Assembly (NCBI RefSeq): GCF_024438035.1
Contig: NZ_JANFQF010000004.1
Coordinates: 62,001-126,000 of the forward strand
DNA: 64,000 nucleotides
Direction: 5' to 3'
Origin: Rhodococcus tibetensis
Lineage (GTDB): Bacteria > Actinomycetota > Actinomycetes > Mycobacteriales > Mycobacteriaceae
Position numbers and translations under genes: made by a program. Positions 28,094 to 37,373 of the stretch are shown here, piece after piece (position 1 is the stretch's first letter; each line of letters opens with the position of its first letter). The notes under the pieces are model-generated. The model saw nothing but the letters and a program-made list of their open reading frames with translations. It was not told where the DNA came from and made no database searches.

Positions 28094-28267
28094 GAGAGCC
28101 TCCAAGCGGCTGAGCGGCCGTCACCAGGACGAATCGGACAACCCCAGCGTACCGATGAAACCGGGGATTACGCGTTGGGTGAACGCCCCGGGACCTCGGA
28201 ACGGGCGTCTTCGGCTTTGTGATGCATGTCATAAATCAGTGGTCGGCAGGCTGGTCTCCGGACCACG

Positions 28268-28301
28268 AAAAAAGGAGCGCTCCCGCTGGGGAAACGCTCC
28301 T
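28268..28301 (-). terminator. Rho-independent terminator of tRNA-Gly
   Basis: Read on the minus strand, AGGAGCG pairs with CGCTCCT and is followed directly by six T residues. It lies four bases past the tRNA-Gly 3' end, so it terminates that transcript. Confidence 0.85.
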
Positions 28302-28304
28302 GAG

Positions 28305-28378
28305 TGGAGGGGATGACGGGAATCGAACCCGCGTAATCAGTTTGGAAGACTGAGGCTCTACCATTGAGCTACATCCCC
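28305..28378 (-). tRNA. tRNA-Gly (anticodon TCC)
   Basis: Acceptor arms GGGGATG and CATCCCC pair, followed by discriminator T and an encoded CCA (28,307-28,305). The T-loop GGTTCGATTCC and anticodon loop CTTCCAA are canonical, reading glycine GGA/GGG codons. 74 nt including CCA. Confidence 0.96.
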
Positions 28379-28517
28379 GTGCATACGACAACCTGGGATC
28401 GCCATGCATGTCGTCTGCGATGTCAGACTGTACCCAATCCCGCTTTGGATTTCATAATCGGGGGGCCGTAGGATTCTTCCTCGGGTCCTCGCGAGGTTGG
28501 CGAGAGCCTGCTAGGAC

Positions 28518-28597
<80 letters not shown>

Positions 28598-28655
28598 CCA
28601 CAGGGCAGGCAACTGCCGCACAGTAACAAGCACGACCACACGAAGGAGCCAGTCC

Positions 28656-30032
28656 GTGAAGAGCACCGTCGAGCAGCTCAGCCCGACGCGAGTCCGTATC
28701 AACGTTGAGGTGCCCTTCGAGGAGCTCAAGCCTGATTTCGACAAGGCCTACAAGGCCCTCGCGCAACAGATCCGTCTCCCCGGCTTCCGTCCGGGTAAGG
28801 CACCGGCCAAGTTGCTCGAAGCTCGTGTCGGACGTGGAGCCGTCCTGGAGCAGGTCGTCAACGACGCACTCCCGTCCCGCTACTCCGAGGCTGTCACCAC
28901 GGCTGCGGTGAAGGCGATCGGTCAGCCCGAGATCGAGATCACGAAGATCGAGGACGGCGAGCTCCTCGAGTTCACCGCCGAGGTCGACGTCCGTCCCGAG
29001 ATCACGCTGCCCGACTACAGCGAGCTGAGCGTCACCGTCGATCCCATCGAGATCACCGACGAGGCCATCGAGGAGCAGCTGCTGTCGCTGCGTCAGCGCT
29101 TCGGCACCCTGACCGGCGTCGACCGTCCCGTTCAGGACGGCGACTTCATCTCCATCGACCTGTCGGCCTCCGTCGACGGTGAGGCCGTTCCCGAGGCCAC
29201 CGCGAGCGGACTGTCGCACGAGGTCGGTTCGGGTCAGCTCATCGAGGGCCTCGACGACGCCGTCGTCGGCGTCAAGGCCGGCGAGTCCAAGGAGTTCACC
29301 TCGACGCTCGTCGCCGGTGACCATGCGGGCAAGGAAGCCGTCGTCACCGTCACCGTCGGCACCGTCAAGGAGCGCGAGCTGCCTGCCGAGGACGACGAAT
29401 TCGCTCAGCTGGCAAGCGAGTTCGACACCCTCGACGAGCTGAAGGCCGACCTGCGTGAGCGCGTGGGACGCGTTCGCAAGGTCGAGCAGGCCGGTCAGAT
29501 CCGCGACAAGGTCCTCGAGACGTTGCTGGAGACCGTCGAGGTGCCGCTGCCCGAGGCCGTAGTCAAGGCCGAGGTCGATGCCGCACTCCACGACGCCGTG
29601 CACGGCCTCGATCACGACGAGGACGCCCTGAACAAGGCTCTCGAGGAGCAGGGCAGCAGCCGCGAAGAGTTCGACAAGGATGCCACGGAGAGCGCCGAGC
29701 GCTCGGTGAAGACCCAGCTGCTGCTGGATGCCATCGCCGACGCGTCCGACGTCACAGTGGGCCAGGACGAACTCACCGAGCGGATCCTGTTCCAGGCCCA
29801 GCGCTACGGCATGGCTCCGGAGCAGTTCATCCAGCAGATCCAGCAGGCCGGTCAGCTCGGCGCCGTCTTCGCCGACGTGCGCCGCGGCAAAGCACTCGCC
29901 GGTGTCGTCGAGCAGGCCACCGTCACCGATACGACCGGTGCCATCGTGGACACCGCCGAACTGTTCGGCAACGGCGAGACCGAAACCGACGAGGCCGCCG
30001 CGGATTCCGCCGAGGGCGAAGACCAGAGCTAA
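28656..30032 (+). CDS. tig: Trigger factor, ribosome-bound chaperone
   Basis: A 458-aa trigger factor: N-terminal ribosome-binding domain, FKBP-type peptidyl-prolyl isomerase domain ([15 protein letters not shown] near 165-180), and a helical chaperone domain ending in an acidic tail. Start GTG 28,656 with GAAGGA upstream gives MKSTVEQL; upstream frame runs through the tRNA and is not coding. It folds nascent chains at the exit tunnel. Separated from clpP1 by a strong hairpin. Confidence 0.96.
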   Translation: MKSTVEQLSPTRVRINVEVPFEELKPDFDKAYKALAQQIRLPGFRPGKAPAKLLEARVGRGAVLEQVVNDALPSRYSEAVTTAAVKAIGQPEIEITKIEDGELLEFTAEVDVRPEITLPDYSELSVTVDPIEITDEAIEEQLLSLRQRFGTLTGVDRPVQDGDFISIDLSASVDGEAVPEATASGLSHEVGSGQLIEGLDDAVVGVKAGESKEFTSTLVAGDHAGKEAVVTVTVGTVKERELPAEDDEFAQLASEFDTLDELKADLRERVGRVRKVEQAGQIRDKVLETLLETVEVPLPEAVVKAEVDAALHDAVHGLDHDEDALNKALEEQGSSREEFDKDATESAERSVKTQLLLDAIADASDVTVGQDELTERILFQAQRYGMAPEQFIQQIQQAGQLGAVFADVRRGKALAGVVEQATVTDTTGAIVDTAELFGNGETETDEAAADSAEGEDQS

Positions 30033-30075
30033 CGCTGGTCGCGGGGTGTTTCCCGCATGTTCGGCGGTAACGTGT

Positions 30076-30093
30076 TTTCCGCTTTGAGCGAAG
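30076..30093 (+). promoter_or_regulatory. ClgR-like operator upstream of clpP1P2
   Basis: The 18 bases at 30,076-30,093 match the corynebacterial ClgR consensus, which I recall as WNNWCGCYNANRGCGWWS, at 16 of 18 positions (CGC and GCG half-sites both present). ClgR activates clpP1P2 in mycolata. The site abuts the first arm of the terminator hairpin. Confidence 0.5.
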
Positions 30094-30130
30094 TAGGGCG
30101 GCACCGGGACTCCGGTGCCGCCCTACTTCG
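30089..30130 (+). terminator. Strong stem-loop between tig and clpP1
   Basis: Two perfect 19-base arms (30,089-30,107 and 30,112-30,130) with a GACT loop, followed by TTAGTGT. It should terminate tig transcripts, or allow partial read-through into clpP1P2. The T-run is short, so termination may be incomplete. Confidence 0.75.
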
Positions 30131-30177
30131 TTAGTGTCTGTGTCAGCAATCAACGATTTACGGAGAAGGCAGGTACC

Positions 30178-30804
30178 GTGACTTCCAATCACCTGGAGAC
30201 TTTGCAGAGTCCCGCCATGACTTCAGCCACCGCTGGGTTGAACCTCAGCGATTCGGTGTACGAGCGCCTACTGCGCGAGCGCATCATCTTCCTCGGTACC
30301 CAGGTCGACGACGACATCGCGAACAAGCTGTGCGCTCAGATCCTGCTGCTGTCGGCAGAGGATCCCAAACGGGACATCTCCCTTTACATCAACTCGCCTG
30401 GCGGCTCGGTGAGCGCCGGAATGGCGATCTACGACACGATGCAGTTCGCGGAGTGCGACGTTGCCACCTTCGGAATGGGTCTTGCCGCCTCGATGGGTCA
30501 GTTCCTGCTCTCCGCCGGCGCGAAGGGCAAGCGTTACGCCCTCCCGCACGCCCGGATCATGATGCACCAGCCGTCCGCCGGTATCGGTGGCACCGCCAGT
30601 GACATTGCGATCATGGCCGAGCAGTTCGCCCACACCAAGCGCGAGATGGCCGAGCTGATCGCCGAGCACACCGGTCAGACCGTCGAGCAGATCACCGCCG
30701 ATTCGGATCGCGACCGCTGGTTCACCGCACAGCAGGCTCTCGAATACGGCTTCGTCGACCACGTCGTCTCCCGCGCGGCGCAGGCGGGCGGGACCGGGCT
30801 GTAG
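30178..30804 (+). CDS. clpP1: ATP-dependent Clp protease proteolytic subunit ClpP1
   Basis: A 208-aa serine protease subunit. The catalytic Ser lies in GLAASMGQF, the His in MMHQPSAG and the Asp further along in the [10 protein letters not shown] helix region. In mycolata ClpP1 and ClpP2 form one mixed 14-mer. GTG 30,178 with GGAGAAGG upstream is chosen over ATG 30,217. An operon with clpP2, 48 bases downstream. Confidence 0.95.
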   Translation: MTSNHLETLQSPAMTSATAGLNLSDSVYERLLRERIIFLGTQVDDDIANKLCAQILLLSAEDPKRDISLYINSPGGSVSAGMAIYDTMQFAECDVATFGMGLAASMGQFLLSAGAKGKRYALPHARIMMHQPSAGIGGTASDIAIMAEQFAHTKREMAELIAEHTGQTVEQITADSDRDRWFTAQQALEYGFVDHVVSRAAQAGGTGL

Positions 30805-30852
30805 CAGTCCGGCTTCCTCACTGACCGCTCTCACAAATCCTTTGGAGAACTG

Positions 30853-31515
30853 ATGACCAACCTGTTCGATCCCCGCAGCCTGGGAGGCCAGGCGCCCGCC
30901 GCCCCGCAGTCGCGTTACATCCTGCCGTCGTTCATCGAGCACTCGAGCTACGGCGTCAAAGAGTCCAACCCGTACAACAAGCTGTTCGAGGAGCGCATCA
31001 TCTTCCTCGGCGTCCAGGTCGACGACGCCTCGGCCAACGACGTGATGGCTCAGCTGCTCGTCCTGGAGTCGCTCGACCCCGATCGCGACATCACGATGTA
31101 CATCAACTCTCCGGGTGGTTCGTTCACCTCGTTGATGGCGATCTACGACACCATGCAGTACGTGCGCGCCGACATCACCACGGTGTGCCTGGGCCAGGCG
31201 GCTTCGGCCGCGGCCGTGCTGCTGGCGGCCGGGTCGCCCGGAAAGCGGTTGGCTCTGCCGAACGCTCGCGTCCTCATCCACCAGCCGGCCTCGGGTGGCA
31301 TTCAGGGTCAGGTGTCGGACCTCGAGATCCAGGCAGCCGAGATCGAGCGCATGCGCCGTCTGATGGAGACGACCCTGTCGAAGCACACCGGCAAGACGCC
31401 GGATGTGATCCGCAAGGATACGGACCGCGACAAGATCCTCACCGCTGAAGAGGCGAAGGAATACGGAATCATCGACGACGTGCTCGAGTACCGCAAACTC
31501 AGCGCCCAGAAGTGA
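30853..31515 (+). CDS. clpP2: ATP-dependent Clp protease proteolytic subunit ClpP2
   Basis: A 220-aa partner of ClpP1, with nucleophile Ser in GQAASAAAV, His in LIHQPASGG and the usual handle region. The N-terminal extension [12 protein letters not shown] is typical of ClpP2, the ring that docks the ClpX/ClpC ATPases. ATG with TTTGGAGAA upstream. Operon with clpP1. Confidence 0.95.
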   Translation: MTNLFDPRSLGGQAPAAPQSRYILPSFIEHSSYGVKESNPYNKLFEERIIFLGVQVDDASANDVMAQLLVLESLDPDRDITMYINSPGGSFTSLMAIYDTMQYVRADITTVCLGQAASAAAVLLAAGSPGKRLALPNARVLIHQPASGGIQGQVSDLEIQAAEIERMRRLMETTLSKHTGKTPDVIRKDTDRDKILTAEEAKEYGIIDDVLEYRKLSAQK

Positions 31516-31758
31516 TTTTCTGCCGCCCCGGCTCGGACGACACGCCACGAGGGCGGAGTTGCGACGAGCCGGGCGCGGCCTCGGTAAGGCTGGCGTTCCC
31601 GGAAGATCGGTGAGCGAATCACCGACAACCAGTCGACCTCGCTCGCGATCTGCGGGTACGGTCACATAACGGGCTTTCGTTTTTCGATGGGTACGCAGCA
31701 CGCGTGTCGTCGGAATACGGTGGTTGCACGTAAACGAAGGAAGTAGGGACCTGACGAG

Positions 31759-33039
31759 ATGGCACGCATCGGTGACGGCGGGGATCTGCTCAAGTGCTCT
31801 TTCTGCGGTAAGAGCCAGAAGCAGGTCAAAAAGCTCATTGCGGGGCCTGGGGTGTACATCTGCGACGAGTGCATCGACCTCTGCAACGAGATCATCGAAG
31901 AGGAGCTGGCCGAGTCCAGCGAGGTGAAGCTCGACGAGCTGCCGAAGCCTGCCGAGATCCGGGACTTTCTCGAAAATTACGTGATCGGCCAGGACGCTGC
32001 CAAGCGGACGCTCGCTGTCGCCGTCTACAACCATTACAAGCGCATCCAGGCCGGGGACAAGGGTCGTGACGCGCGTGGTGAGACAGTCGAGTTGGCGAAG
32101 TCGAACATCCTCATGCTCGGCCCCACCGGCTGCGGAAAGACCTACCTGGCTCAGACTTTGGCGAAGATGCTCAACGTCCCCTTCGCGATCGCGGACGCCA
32201 CGGCACTCACCGAGGCGGGCTACGTCGGCGAGGACGTCGAGAACATCCTGCTCAAACTCATCCAGGCCGCCGATTACGATGTCAAGCGCGCCGAAACCGG
32301 CATCATTTACATCGACGAGGTCGACAAGATCGCCCGCAAGAGCGAGAACCCCTCGATCACCCGCGACGTCTCCGGTGAAGGCGTGCAGCAGGCGCTGCTG
32401 AAGATCCTCGAAGGAACGCAGGCGAGCGTGCCCCCGCAGGGCGGGCGCAAGCACCCCCACCAGGAATTCATCCAGATCGACACCACCAACGTGCTCTTTA
32501 TCGTGGCCGGCGCGTTCGCCGGACTCGAGCGGATCGTCTCCGACCGTGTCGGCAAGCGCGGAATCGGCTTCGGTGCCGAGGTGCGTTCGAAGGCGGAGAT
32601 CGACACGCAGGACCATTTCGCCGAGGTCATGCCGGAAGACCTCATCAAGTTCGGTCTGATCCCCGAGTTCATCGGCCGTCTGCCTGTGGTGGCCTCGGTT
32701 ACCAACCTCGACAAGGAATCGCTCGTCCAGATCCTGTCCGAGCCGAAGAACGCACTGGTCAAGCAGTACAACCGGCTCTTCGACATGGATGGCGTGGCGT
32801 TGGAGTTCACCACGGACGCGCTCGAGGCCATCGCCGATCAGGCGATTCTCCGCGGTACCGGTGCTCGTGGTCTCCGCGCGATCATGGAGGAAGTCCTCCT
32901 TCCGGTCATGTACGACATCCCGAGTCGCGACGACGTCGAGAAGGTCGTGGTCAGCGCCGAAACGGTCAACGACAACGTCTTGCCGACAATCGTTCCGCGC
33001 AAGCCCGATCGTGGGGAACGCCGGGACAAGTCCGCGTAG
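31759..33039 (+). CDS. clpX: ATP-dependent Clp protease ATP-binding subunit ClpX
   Basis: A 426-aa AAA+ unfoldase. The N-terminal zinc-binding domain has CSFCG (residues 14-18) and CDECIDLC. Walker A is GPTGCGKT (about 117-124), the pore loop GYVGED, Walker B IIYIDEVD, and the ClpP-docking loop GIGFGAEV. It delivers tagged substrates to ClpP1P2. Separated by 243 bases from clpP2, so it has its own promoter. Complete and normal in length. Confidence 0.97.
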   Translation: MARIGDGGDLLKCSFCGKSQKQVKKLIAGPGVYICDECIDLCNEIIEEELAESSEVKLDELPKPAEIRDFLENYVIGQDAAKRTLAVAVYNHYKRIQAGDKGRDARGETVELAKSNILMLGPTGCGKTYLAQTLAKMLNVPFAIADATALTEAGYVGEDVENILLKLIQAADYDVKRAETGIIYIDEVDKIARKSENPSITRDVSGEGVQQALLKILEGTQASVPPQGGRKHPHQEFIQIDTTNVLFIVAGAFAGLERIVSDRVGKRGIGFGAEVRSKAEIDTQDHFAEVMPEDLIKFGLIPEFIGRLPVVASVTNLDKESLVQILSEPKNALVKQYNRLFDMDGVALEFTTDALEAIADQAILRGTGARGLRAIMEEVLLPVMYDIPSRDDVEKVVVSAETVNDNVLPTIVPRKPDRGERRDKSA

Positions 33040-33107
33040 GCGGAGGTGCGCTGTATCCTGAGTGCGGACTAATTCACTAGTTCGTACATACGGAGGTAAA
33101 GCGCGCG

Positions 33108-33548
33108 ATGACAGCTCCAGGACCGATCTTCGTTCTGAACGGCCCCAATCTGAACCTGCTCGGGCAACGCCAGCCCGAGGTGTACGGACACGAGACGCTG
33201 GACGACGTCGTCGAGCTCTGCCGCACCTCGGCTGCGCGGGCCGGGCGGGAGATCGTGGCTCGTCAGTCCAACCACGAGGGCGAACTGATCGACTGGGTGC
33301 ACGAAGCGCGAACCACCGCGTCCGGTGTGGTGATCAATCCCGGTGGTTACACACACACCTCGGTGGCCCTGCGCGATGCACTCGTCACTCTCGCGGTGCC
33401 GTTGGTCGAGGTGCACATCAGCAACGTGCATGCCCGCGAAGAATTTCGGCGCCACTCGTACGTCTCCGGCATTGCCACCGGCGTGATCGCCGGGCTGGGA
33501 ATCCTCGGATACGGATTGGCCGTCGACTTCATTTGCAACAAGGGCTGA
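33108..33548 (+). CDS. aroQ: 3-dehydroquinate dehydratase, type II
   Basis: A 146-aa type II dehydroquinase, a dodecameric enzyme converting 3-dehydroquinate to 3-dehydroshikimate. [16 protein letters not shown] (9-24) holds the catalytic Tyr/Arg loop, [15 protein letters not shown] the substrate loop, and [17 protein letters not shown] the His site. Followed after 7 bases by the qsuB-type gene, which implies a catabolic (quinate/shikimate) role rather than aromatic biosynthesis. It matches qsuC-qsuB pairing in Corynebacterium. Confidence 0.95.
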   Translation: MTAPGPIFVLNGPNLNLLGQRQPEVYGHETLDDVVELCRTSAARAGREIVARQSNHEGELIDWVHEARTTASGVVINPGGYTHTSVALRDALVTLAVPLVEVHISNVHAREEFRRHSYVSGIATGVIAGLGILGYGLAVDFICNKG

Positions 33549-33555
33549 GGACGGC

Positions 33556-35490
33556 GTGGCAGAGCGGATCCGGACCAGTGTTGCCACCGTCTCCCTCAGC
33601 GGCTCGCTGGAGGAGAAGGTCGCAGCGATCGCCGCAGCGGGTTTCGACGGATTCGAGGTGTTCGAACCCGACTTCGTGAGTTCGCCGTGGTCGCCACGGG
33701 AACTCGCCGGCCGCGCAGCGGACCTCGGGCTCACGCTCGATCTCTACCAGCCGTTCCGTGACCTCGATTCGGCGGACGACGCGACCTTCGCCCGCAATTT
33801 GGTACGGGCCGAGCGCAAATTCGACATCATGGAGCAGCTCGGCTGCAACACCCTGCTGGTCTGCTCGTCGCCGTTGCCGGAGGCGGTGCGCGACGACGGC
33901 CTTCTCACCGCGCAACTCCGCACCCTCGCCGAACGTGCACACGCCCGTGGACTGCGGATCGCCTACGAGGCGCTGGCGTGGGGAACGCACGTGAACACCT
34001 ACCGTCATGCGTGGAAGATCGTGGCGGACGCCGACCATCCCGCCCTCGGAACCTGTCTCGACAGCTTCCATATCCTCTCGCGCGGCGACGACCCGTCCGG
34101 TATCCGCGACATCCCGGGCGAGAAAATCTTCTTCCTCCAGCTCGCCGACGCGCCCCGCCTGTCGATGGATGTCCTGCAGTGGAGCCGGCATCACCGAAAC
34201 TTCCCGGGACAAGGCAACTTCGACCTCGCTGCGTTCGGTGCGCACGTGCATTCGGCCGGGTACCAGGGGCCGTGGTCGCTCGAGATCTTCAACGACACGT
34301 TCCGGCAGTCGTCCACCGGTCGCACGGCGGCCGATGCTCATCGTTCGCTGTTGTATCTCCAGGAGGAAGTCGGTCGGGTTCTGGCAGAAGGCGACGAAGA
34401 GCTCGCCAACGGACGCGTCCTCTTCCAGCCGCCGCCCCGCGCGCCGCTCGAAGGAATCGTGTCACTGCGCCTCGCTGCGGGCCCCGGAAAGGAATCCGAC
34501 CTGCGACAGGCATTGCAGCACATTGGGTTCCAACTCGCCGGTCGTCATCGCGACCACGACCTCCAGCTGTGGCGGCACGGCCCGCTGACCATCATCGTCG
34601 ATGCCACGGCGGGTACCGTGTGGACCGCCCCAGGTCTGCCTGCACACCTGCCGGTGCTCACCCAGATCGGGATCCGGTCGAGCGATCCCGACGCGTGGGG
34701 TGATCGGGCGGCGGCACTCGAGGTACCGGTGCACGAGGTACAGCTGCCCGGTGTGGACTCGGCCCCCGAATCCGATGTGGTGCGACTGAAGATCACCGAT
34801 GCGACGTCGCTGGACCTGCGCGGGCCCGGAAGTGCGGCGTCGTGGCAGTCGGCGTTCGACCTGTATCCCACCGAATCGCGATGGCAGGACGAGGTTCCCG
34901 TGTTCACGGGTGTGGACCATGTGGCCCTTGCGGTGCCGTCCGACAACTGGGACGGCATCATGCTGCTGCTGCGTTCGGTGTTCGCGATGGCGCCGCACGA
35001 GGGGCTCGATGTCACCGACGCGGTCGGGATGATGCGCAGTCAAGCGCTCACGATGGACCAGACGGGCGCCGAAGGTGTCAACCGGCCGCTGCGTATCTCA
35101 CTGAACATGGTGCCCGGTGCCGCGTCCGGCAATTCGCATATCGCCGCGGCCAGGCGTGGTGGCATCAGCCACGTGGCGTTCTCGTGCAGCGACATCTTCA
35201 CGGCCGCGGCCACCATGCAGTCCAACGGTTTCGAGCCGTTGTCGATCTCGCCGAACTACTACGACGACCTCGAGGCTCGGTTCGGGCTGTCCCGGGAACT
35301 GCTCGACCGGATGAGTGGTTCGGGCATTATGTACGACGCCGATGCGCACGGTGAGTTCTTCCACCTGTTCACCAGGACAGTGGGCGCCGATCTGTTCTTC
35401 GAAGTGGTGCAGCGGATCGGCGGGTACGAGGGCTATGGCGATGCCAACGCGGCGATGCGACTGGCCGCCCAGCTGCGGGCGGTCGGCTGA
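33556..35490 (+). CDS. qsuB: 3-dehydroshikimate dehydratase, QsuB-type two-domain enzyme
   Basis: A 644-aa fusion. Residues 1-~285 are an AP-endonuclease-2/TIM-barrel domain (FEVFEPDF, YEALAWGTH, CLDSFHILSRGDDP, WSLEIFNDTFR) that dehydrates 3-dehydroshikimate to protocatechuate. From about 290 on there is a 4-hydroxyphenylpyruvate-dioxygenase-like (VOC) region with metal ligands in DHVALAV, SHVAFSCSD and a late Glu in ADLFFEVVQR. GTG start with GAGGA upstream, 7 bases after aroQ. QsuB of C. glutamicum has the same architecture; the second domain has no proven reaction there. Confidence 0.93.
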   Translation: MAERIRTSVATVSLSGSLEEKVAAIAAAGFDGFEVFEPDFVSSPWSPRELAGRAADLGLTLDLYQPFRDLDSADDATFARNLVRAERKFDIMEQLGCNTLLVCSSPLPEAVRDDGLLTAQLRTLAERAHARGLRIAYEALAWGTHVNTYRHAWKIVADADHPALGTCLDSFHILSRGDDPSGIRDIPGEKIFFLQLADAPRLSMDVLQWSRHHRNFPGQGNFDLAAFGAHVHSAGYQGPWSLEIFNDTFRQSSTGRTAADAHRSLLYLQEEVGRVLAEGDEELANGRVLFQPPPRAPLEGIVSLRLAAGPGKESDLRQALQHIGFQLAGRHRDHDLQLWRHGPLTIIVDATAGTVWTAPGLPAHLPVLTQIGIRSSDPDAWGDRAAALEVPVHEVQLPGVDSAPESDVVRLKITDATSLDLRGPGSAASWQSAFDLYPTESRWQDEVPVFTGVDHVALAVPSDNWDGIMLLLRSVFAMAPHEGLDVTDAVGMMRSQALTMDQTGAEGVNRPLRISLNMVPGAASGNSHIAAARRGGISHVAFSCSDIFTAAATMQSNGFEPLSISPNYYDDLEARFGLSRELLDRMSGSGIMYDADAHGEFFHLFTRTVGADLFFEVVQRIGGYEGYGDANAAMRLAAQLRAVG

Positions 35491-35576
35491 CCTGCGCGAC
35501 TCCCTCGCATGACCTTCGCGGACGACACCGATCGGGCGGCCGGTCGTTCGCCGCGATGGACGATCAGGCCATGTGA

Positions 35577-35966
35577 TCACAATGCGCCGGTGAGAAAATG
35601 TGCTTCGCCGTTGCCGAACGACCAGTCCGCGTCCGAGTTCTCGGTAATGCACACCATCACGTCGTTCGCGCTGATGCCACAGTTCGTGTCGAGTAGCTCG
35701 ACCACGGTGCGATAGAAGACTTCCTTCTGCACTGTGGTCCTCGGTCGGCTGGTGACCTGTATCAGCACGACGTCCCGGGTGCGCTCGATGCCGAGTCCGG
35801 TGTCATGGACCACCATCTCCTGCGCCGGATGACTGCTCACCACCTGGTAGCGGTCACGGTCGGGCACCTCGAAGGCCTTGACCACCGCGTCGTGGACGGC
35901 ATCGAGGAGGGTGGTAATTTCGGCGGCCGATCGGCCTTCGATGACATCCAAGCGAATGAGTGGCAT
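35577..35966 (-). CDS. Tautomerase-superfamily protein, malonate-semialdehyde-decarboxylase-like
   Basis: A 129-aa tautomerase with N-terminal Pro after Met (PLIRLDVIEGRS), the catalytic residue of the superfamily. RDRYQV and LIQVTSRPRT (with its paired Arg residues) and the C-terminal ENSDADWSFGNGEAHF resemble bacterial malonate semialdehyde decarboxylase, which is 129 residues long. Malonate semialdehyde is an end product of inositol catabolism in some bacteria, so it may support the neighbouring iol genes. ATG 35,966 has AAAGGAG upstream. The exact reaction is not proven by sequence. Confidence 0.8.
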   Translation of the reverse strand: MPLIRLDVIEGRSAAEITTLLDAVHDAVVKAFEVPDRDRYQVVSSHPAQEMVVHDTGLGIERTRDVVLIQVTSRPRTTVQKEVFYRTVVELLDTNCGISANDVMVCITENSDADWSFGNGEAHFLTGAL

Positions 35967-36036
35967 GCCTGCTCCTTTGTCTTGACAATAAGACATCGTA
36001 AGCGAGGCGTGGCCTCCCGTCCAGGGTGGAGTTTTG

Positions 36037-37089
36037 TCAGGCGCGTACGGGGCCGCTGGTGCCGCGTACCACCAGGTGCGGCTCGATCACGAAGTCCTGG
36101 GGCTCGATCGTCTCGTCCTCGAGACGTCCGACCGCGAACTGCACTGCATGCCTTGCTAGTCCGTCGCTGTCCTGCCGGACGGTGGTGAGATCGATGCGGG
36201 AAAGCTGGGACAGGTGGCTGTCGTCGTAGCCGACGATCGAGATGTCGCCGGGAACGTCGACGTGCGCTCGGGTGAACGCGTCCATGAGTCCGATGGCGCA
36301 GCGGTCGTTGCCCGCGAGGACGGCGGTAGGCAGCCGATTCTCGGACATCAGGATCTTCGCCGCGGTGACACCGGCGTCCTCGGTGTGCCGACCCGGTATG
36401 ACGCGCTGGTGGGCGGACAGGCCGTGCTTGCGCATCGCCGCCACGTAGGCGCGACGTCGCTCGGGTGAGCCAGGGTCCGCGCCGCCGTCGACATGCGCGA
36501 TGTCCTGATGCCCGAGTTCGACCAGGTGATCTACTGACTGCCTGATGCCTTTCGCGTCCGCGGTGCGCACGGTATCCACACTGCTGTGGGGGAGTGCGCG
36601 GCCTACGACCGTGACGACCGCTCGATTCGCCAGAGTGCGAATGAAACTGGCCTCCGCAAGCGGTCCGAGCAGTATCAGGCCCTCGCAGCGATGGCTCAGG
36701 AGTGCCTCGATCGCCTTGCGTTCGTCCCGGTTGGGGGCACTCGCCGAGAGAAGGACCTCGTAGCCAGCGGCCTCGGCCTCGGCGTAGATCGTTCCGATCA
36801 GATCTGCCTGGAACGGTTGCTGGACGTCGATGAGGACGCCTAGGGTGCGGCTGCGGCCGCGCGCGAGCATGCGCGCTGCGCGGTCGAGTCGGTAACCGAT
36901 CTCGTCGGCGGCCTGCAGGACACGCTCCCGGGTTTCGTCGGAGGCTCCGGGCTTGTTGCTGAAGATCAGCGATACCAGGGTCCGCGAGACTCCTGCCCGA
37001 TTCGCGACATCGGCCATCGTCGGTCGCCTGTGCGGGCCGGTGACCGGTCCCTCCGTACCGACCTCAACCGCGGCGCGCCCTTCGGGCAT
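36037..37089 (-). CDS. LacI-family transcriptional regulator
   Basis: A 350-aa LacI regulator. HTH TMADVANRAGVSRTLVSLIF (about residues 23-42) and hinge helix RAARMLARG are followed by a periplasmic-binding-like effector domain (GVLIDVQQPFQADLIGTI; VAGNDRCAIGLMDAF; SIVGYDDSHLSQ). ATG 37,089 has AAAGGAG six bases upstream; an ATG two codons earlier lacks spacing. It is divergent from a sugar porter gene, its likely target. The ligand is probably an inositol or sugar. Confidence 0.9.
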   Translation of the reverse strand: MPEGRAAVEVGTEGPVTGPHRRPTMADVANRAGVSRTLVSLIFSNKPGASDETRERVLQAADEIGYRLDRAARMLARGRSRTLGVLIDVQQPFQADLIGTIYAEAEAAGYEVLLSASAPNRDERKAIEALLSHRCEGLILLGPLAEASFIRTLANRAVVTVVGRALPHSSVDTVRTADAKGIRQSVDHLVELGHQDIAHVDGGADPGSPERRRAYVAAMRKHGLSAHQRVIPGRHTEDAGVTAAKILMSENRLPTAVLAGNDRCAIGLMDAFTRAHVDVPGDISIVGYDDSHLSQLSRIDLTTVRQDSDGLARHAVQFAVGRLEDETIEPQDFVIEPHLVVRGTSGPVRA

Positions 37090-37167
37090 CTCCATCTCCT
37101 TTGCCTTGCGTCTGAGGGGACTACTTGGGTCTGAGGTGAACGCTCTCACGCATTTCGGGACCACCTC

Positions 37168-37229
37168 TTGACACCCTCTGTGATTCACATCATAGTAGAT
37201 AACTGAAGCGCGTTAGTGAAGCGCATTAG
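37168..37229 (+). promoter_or_regulatory. Porter promoter with tandem 13-base repeats
   Basis: A TTGACA -35 lies at 37,168, with an AT-rich -10 region around 37,191-37,200. Immediately downstream are two head-to-tail 13-base copies, TGAAGCGCGTTAG and TGAAGCGCATTAG (37,204-37,229), differing at one base. Their position over the expected transcription start suits a repressor operator, most simply for the divergent LacI protein. Confidence 0.55.
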
Positions 37230-37373
37230 ATCCGGGAAAACAGCGCTCCCGCGAGTGATACGAGCCAGCGCACCCACGCGATTCGATACCGGCGCAGTCC
37301 GCATTCGCTCCTGTCTCGGCACGGTGATCCGACACGCGTGATGAGATGCTTCCCCAGAAAGGCTGAACACCTG

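Noticed and set aside
30268-32616. A 782-codon minus-strand open frame across clpP1, clpP2 and clpX
   Set aside because: It is the antisense shadow of three certain genes in high-GC DNA; it lacks any family motif and spans two intergenic gaps.
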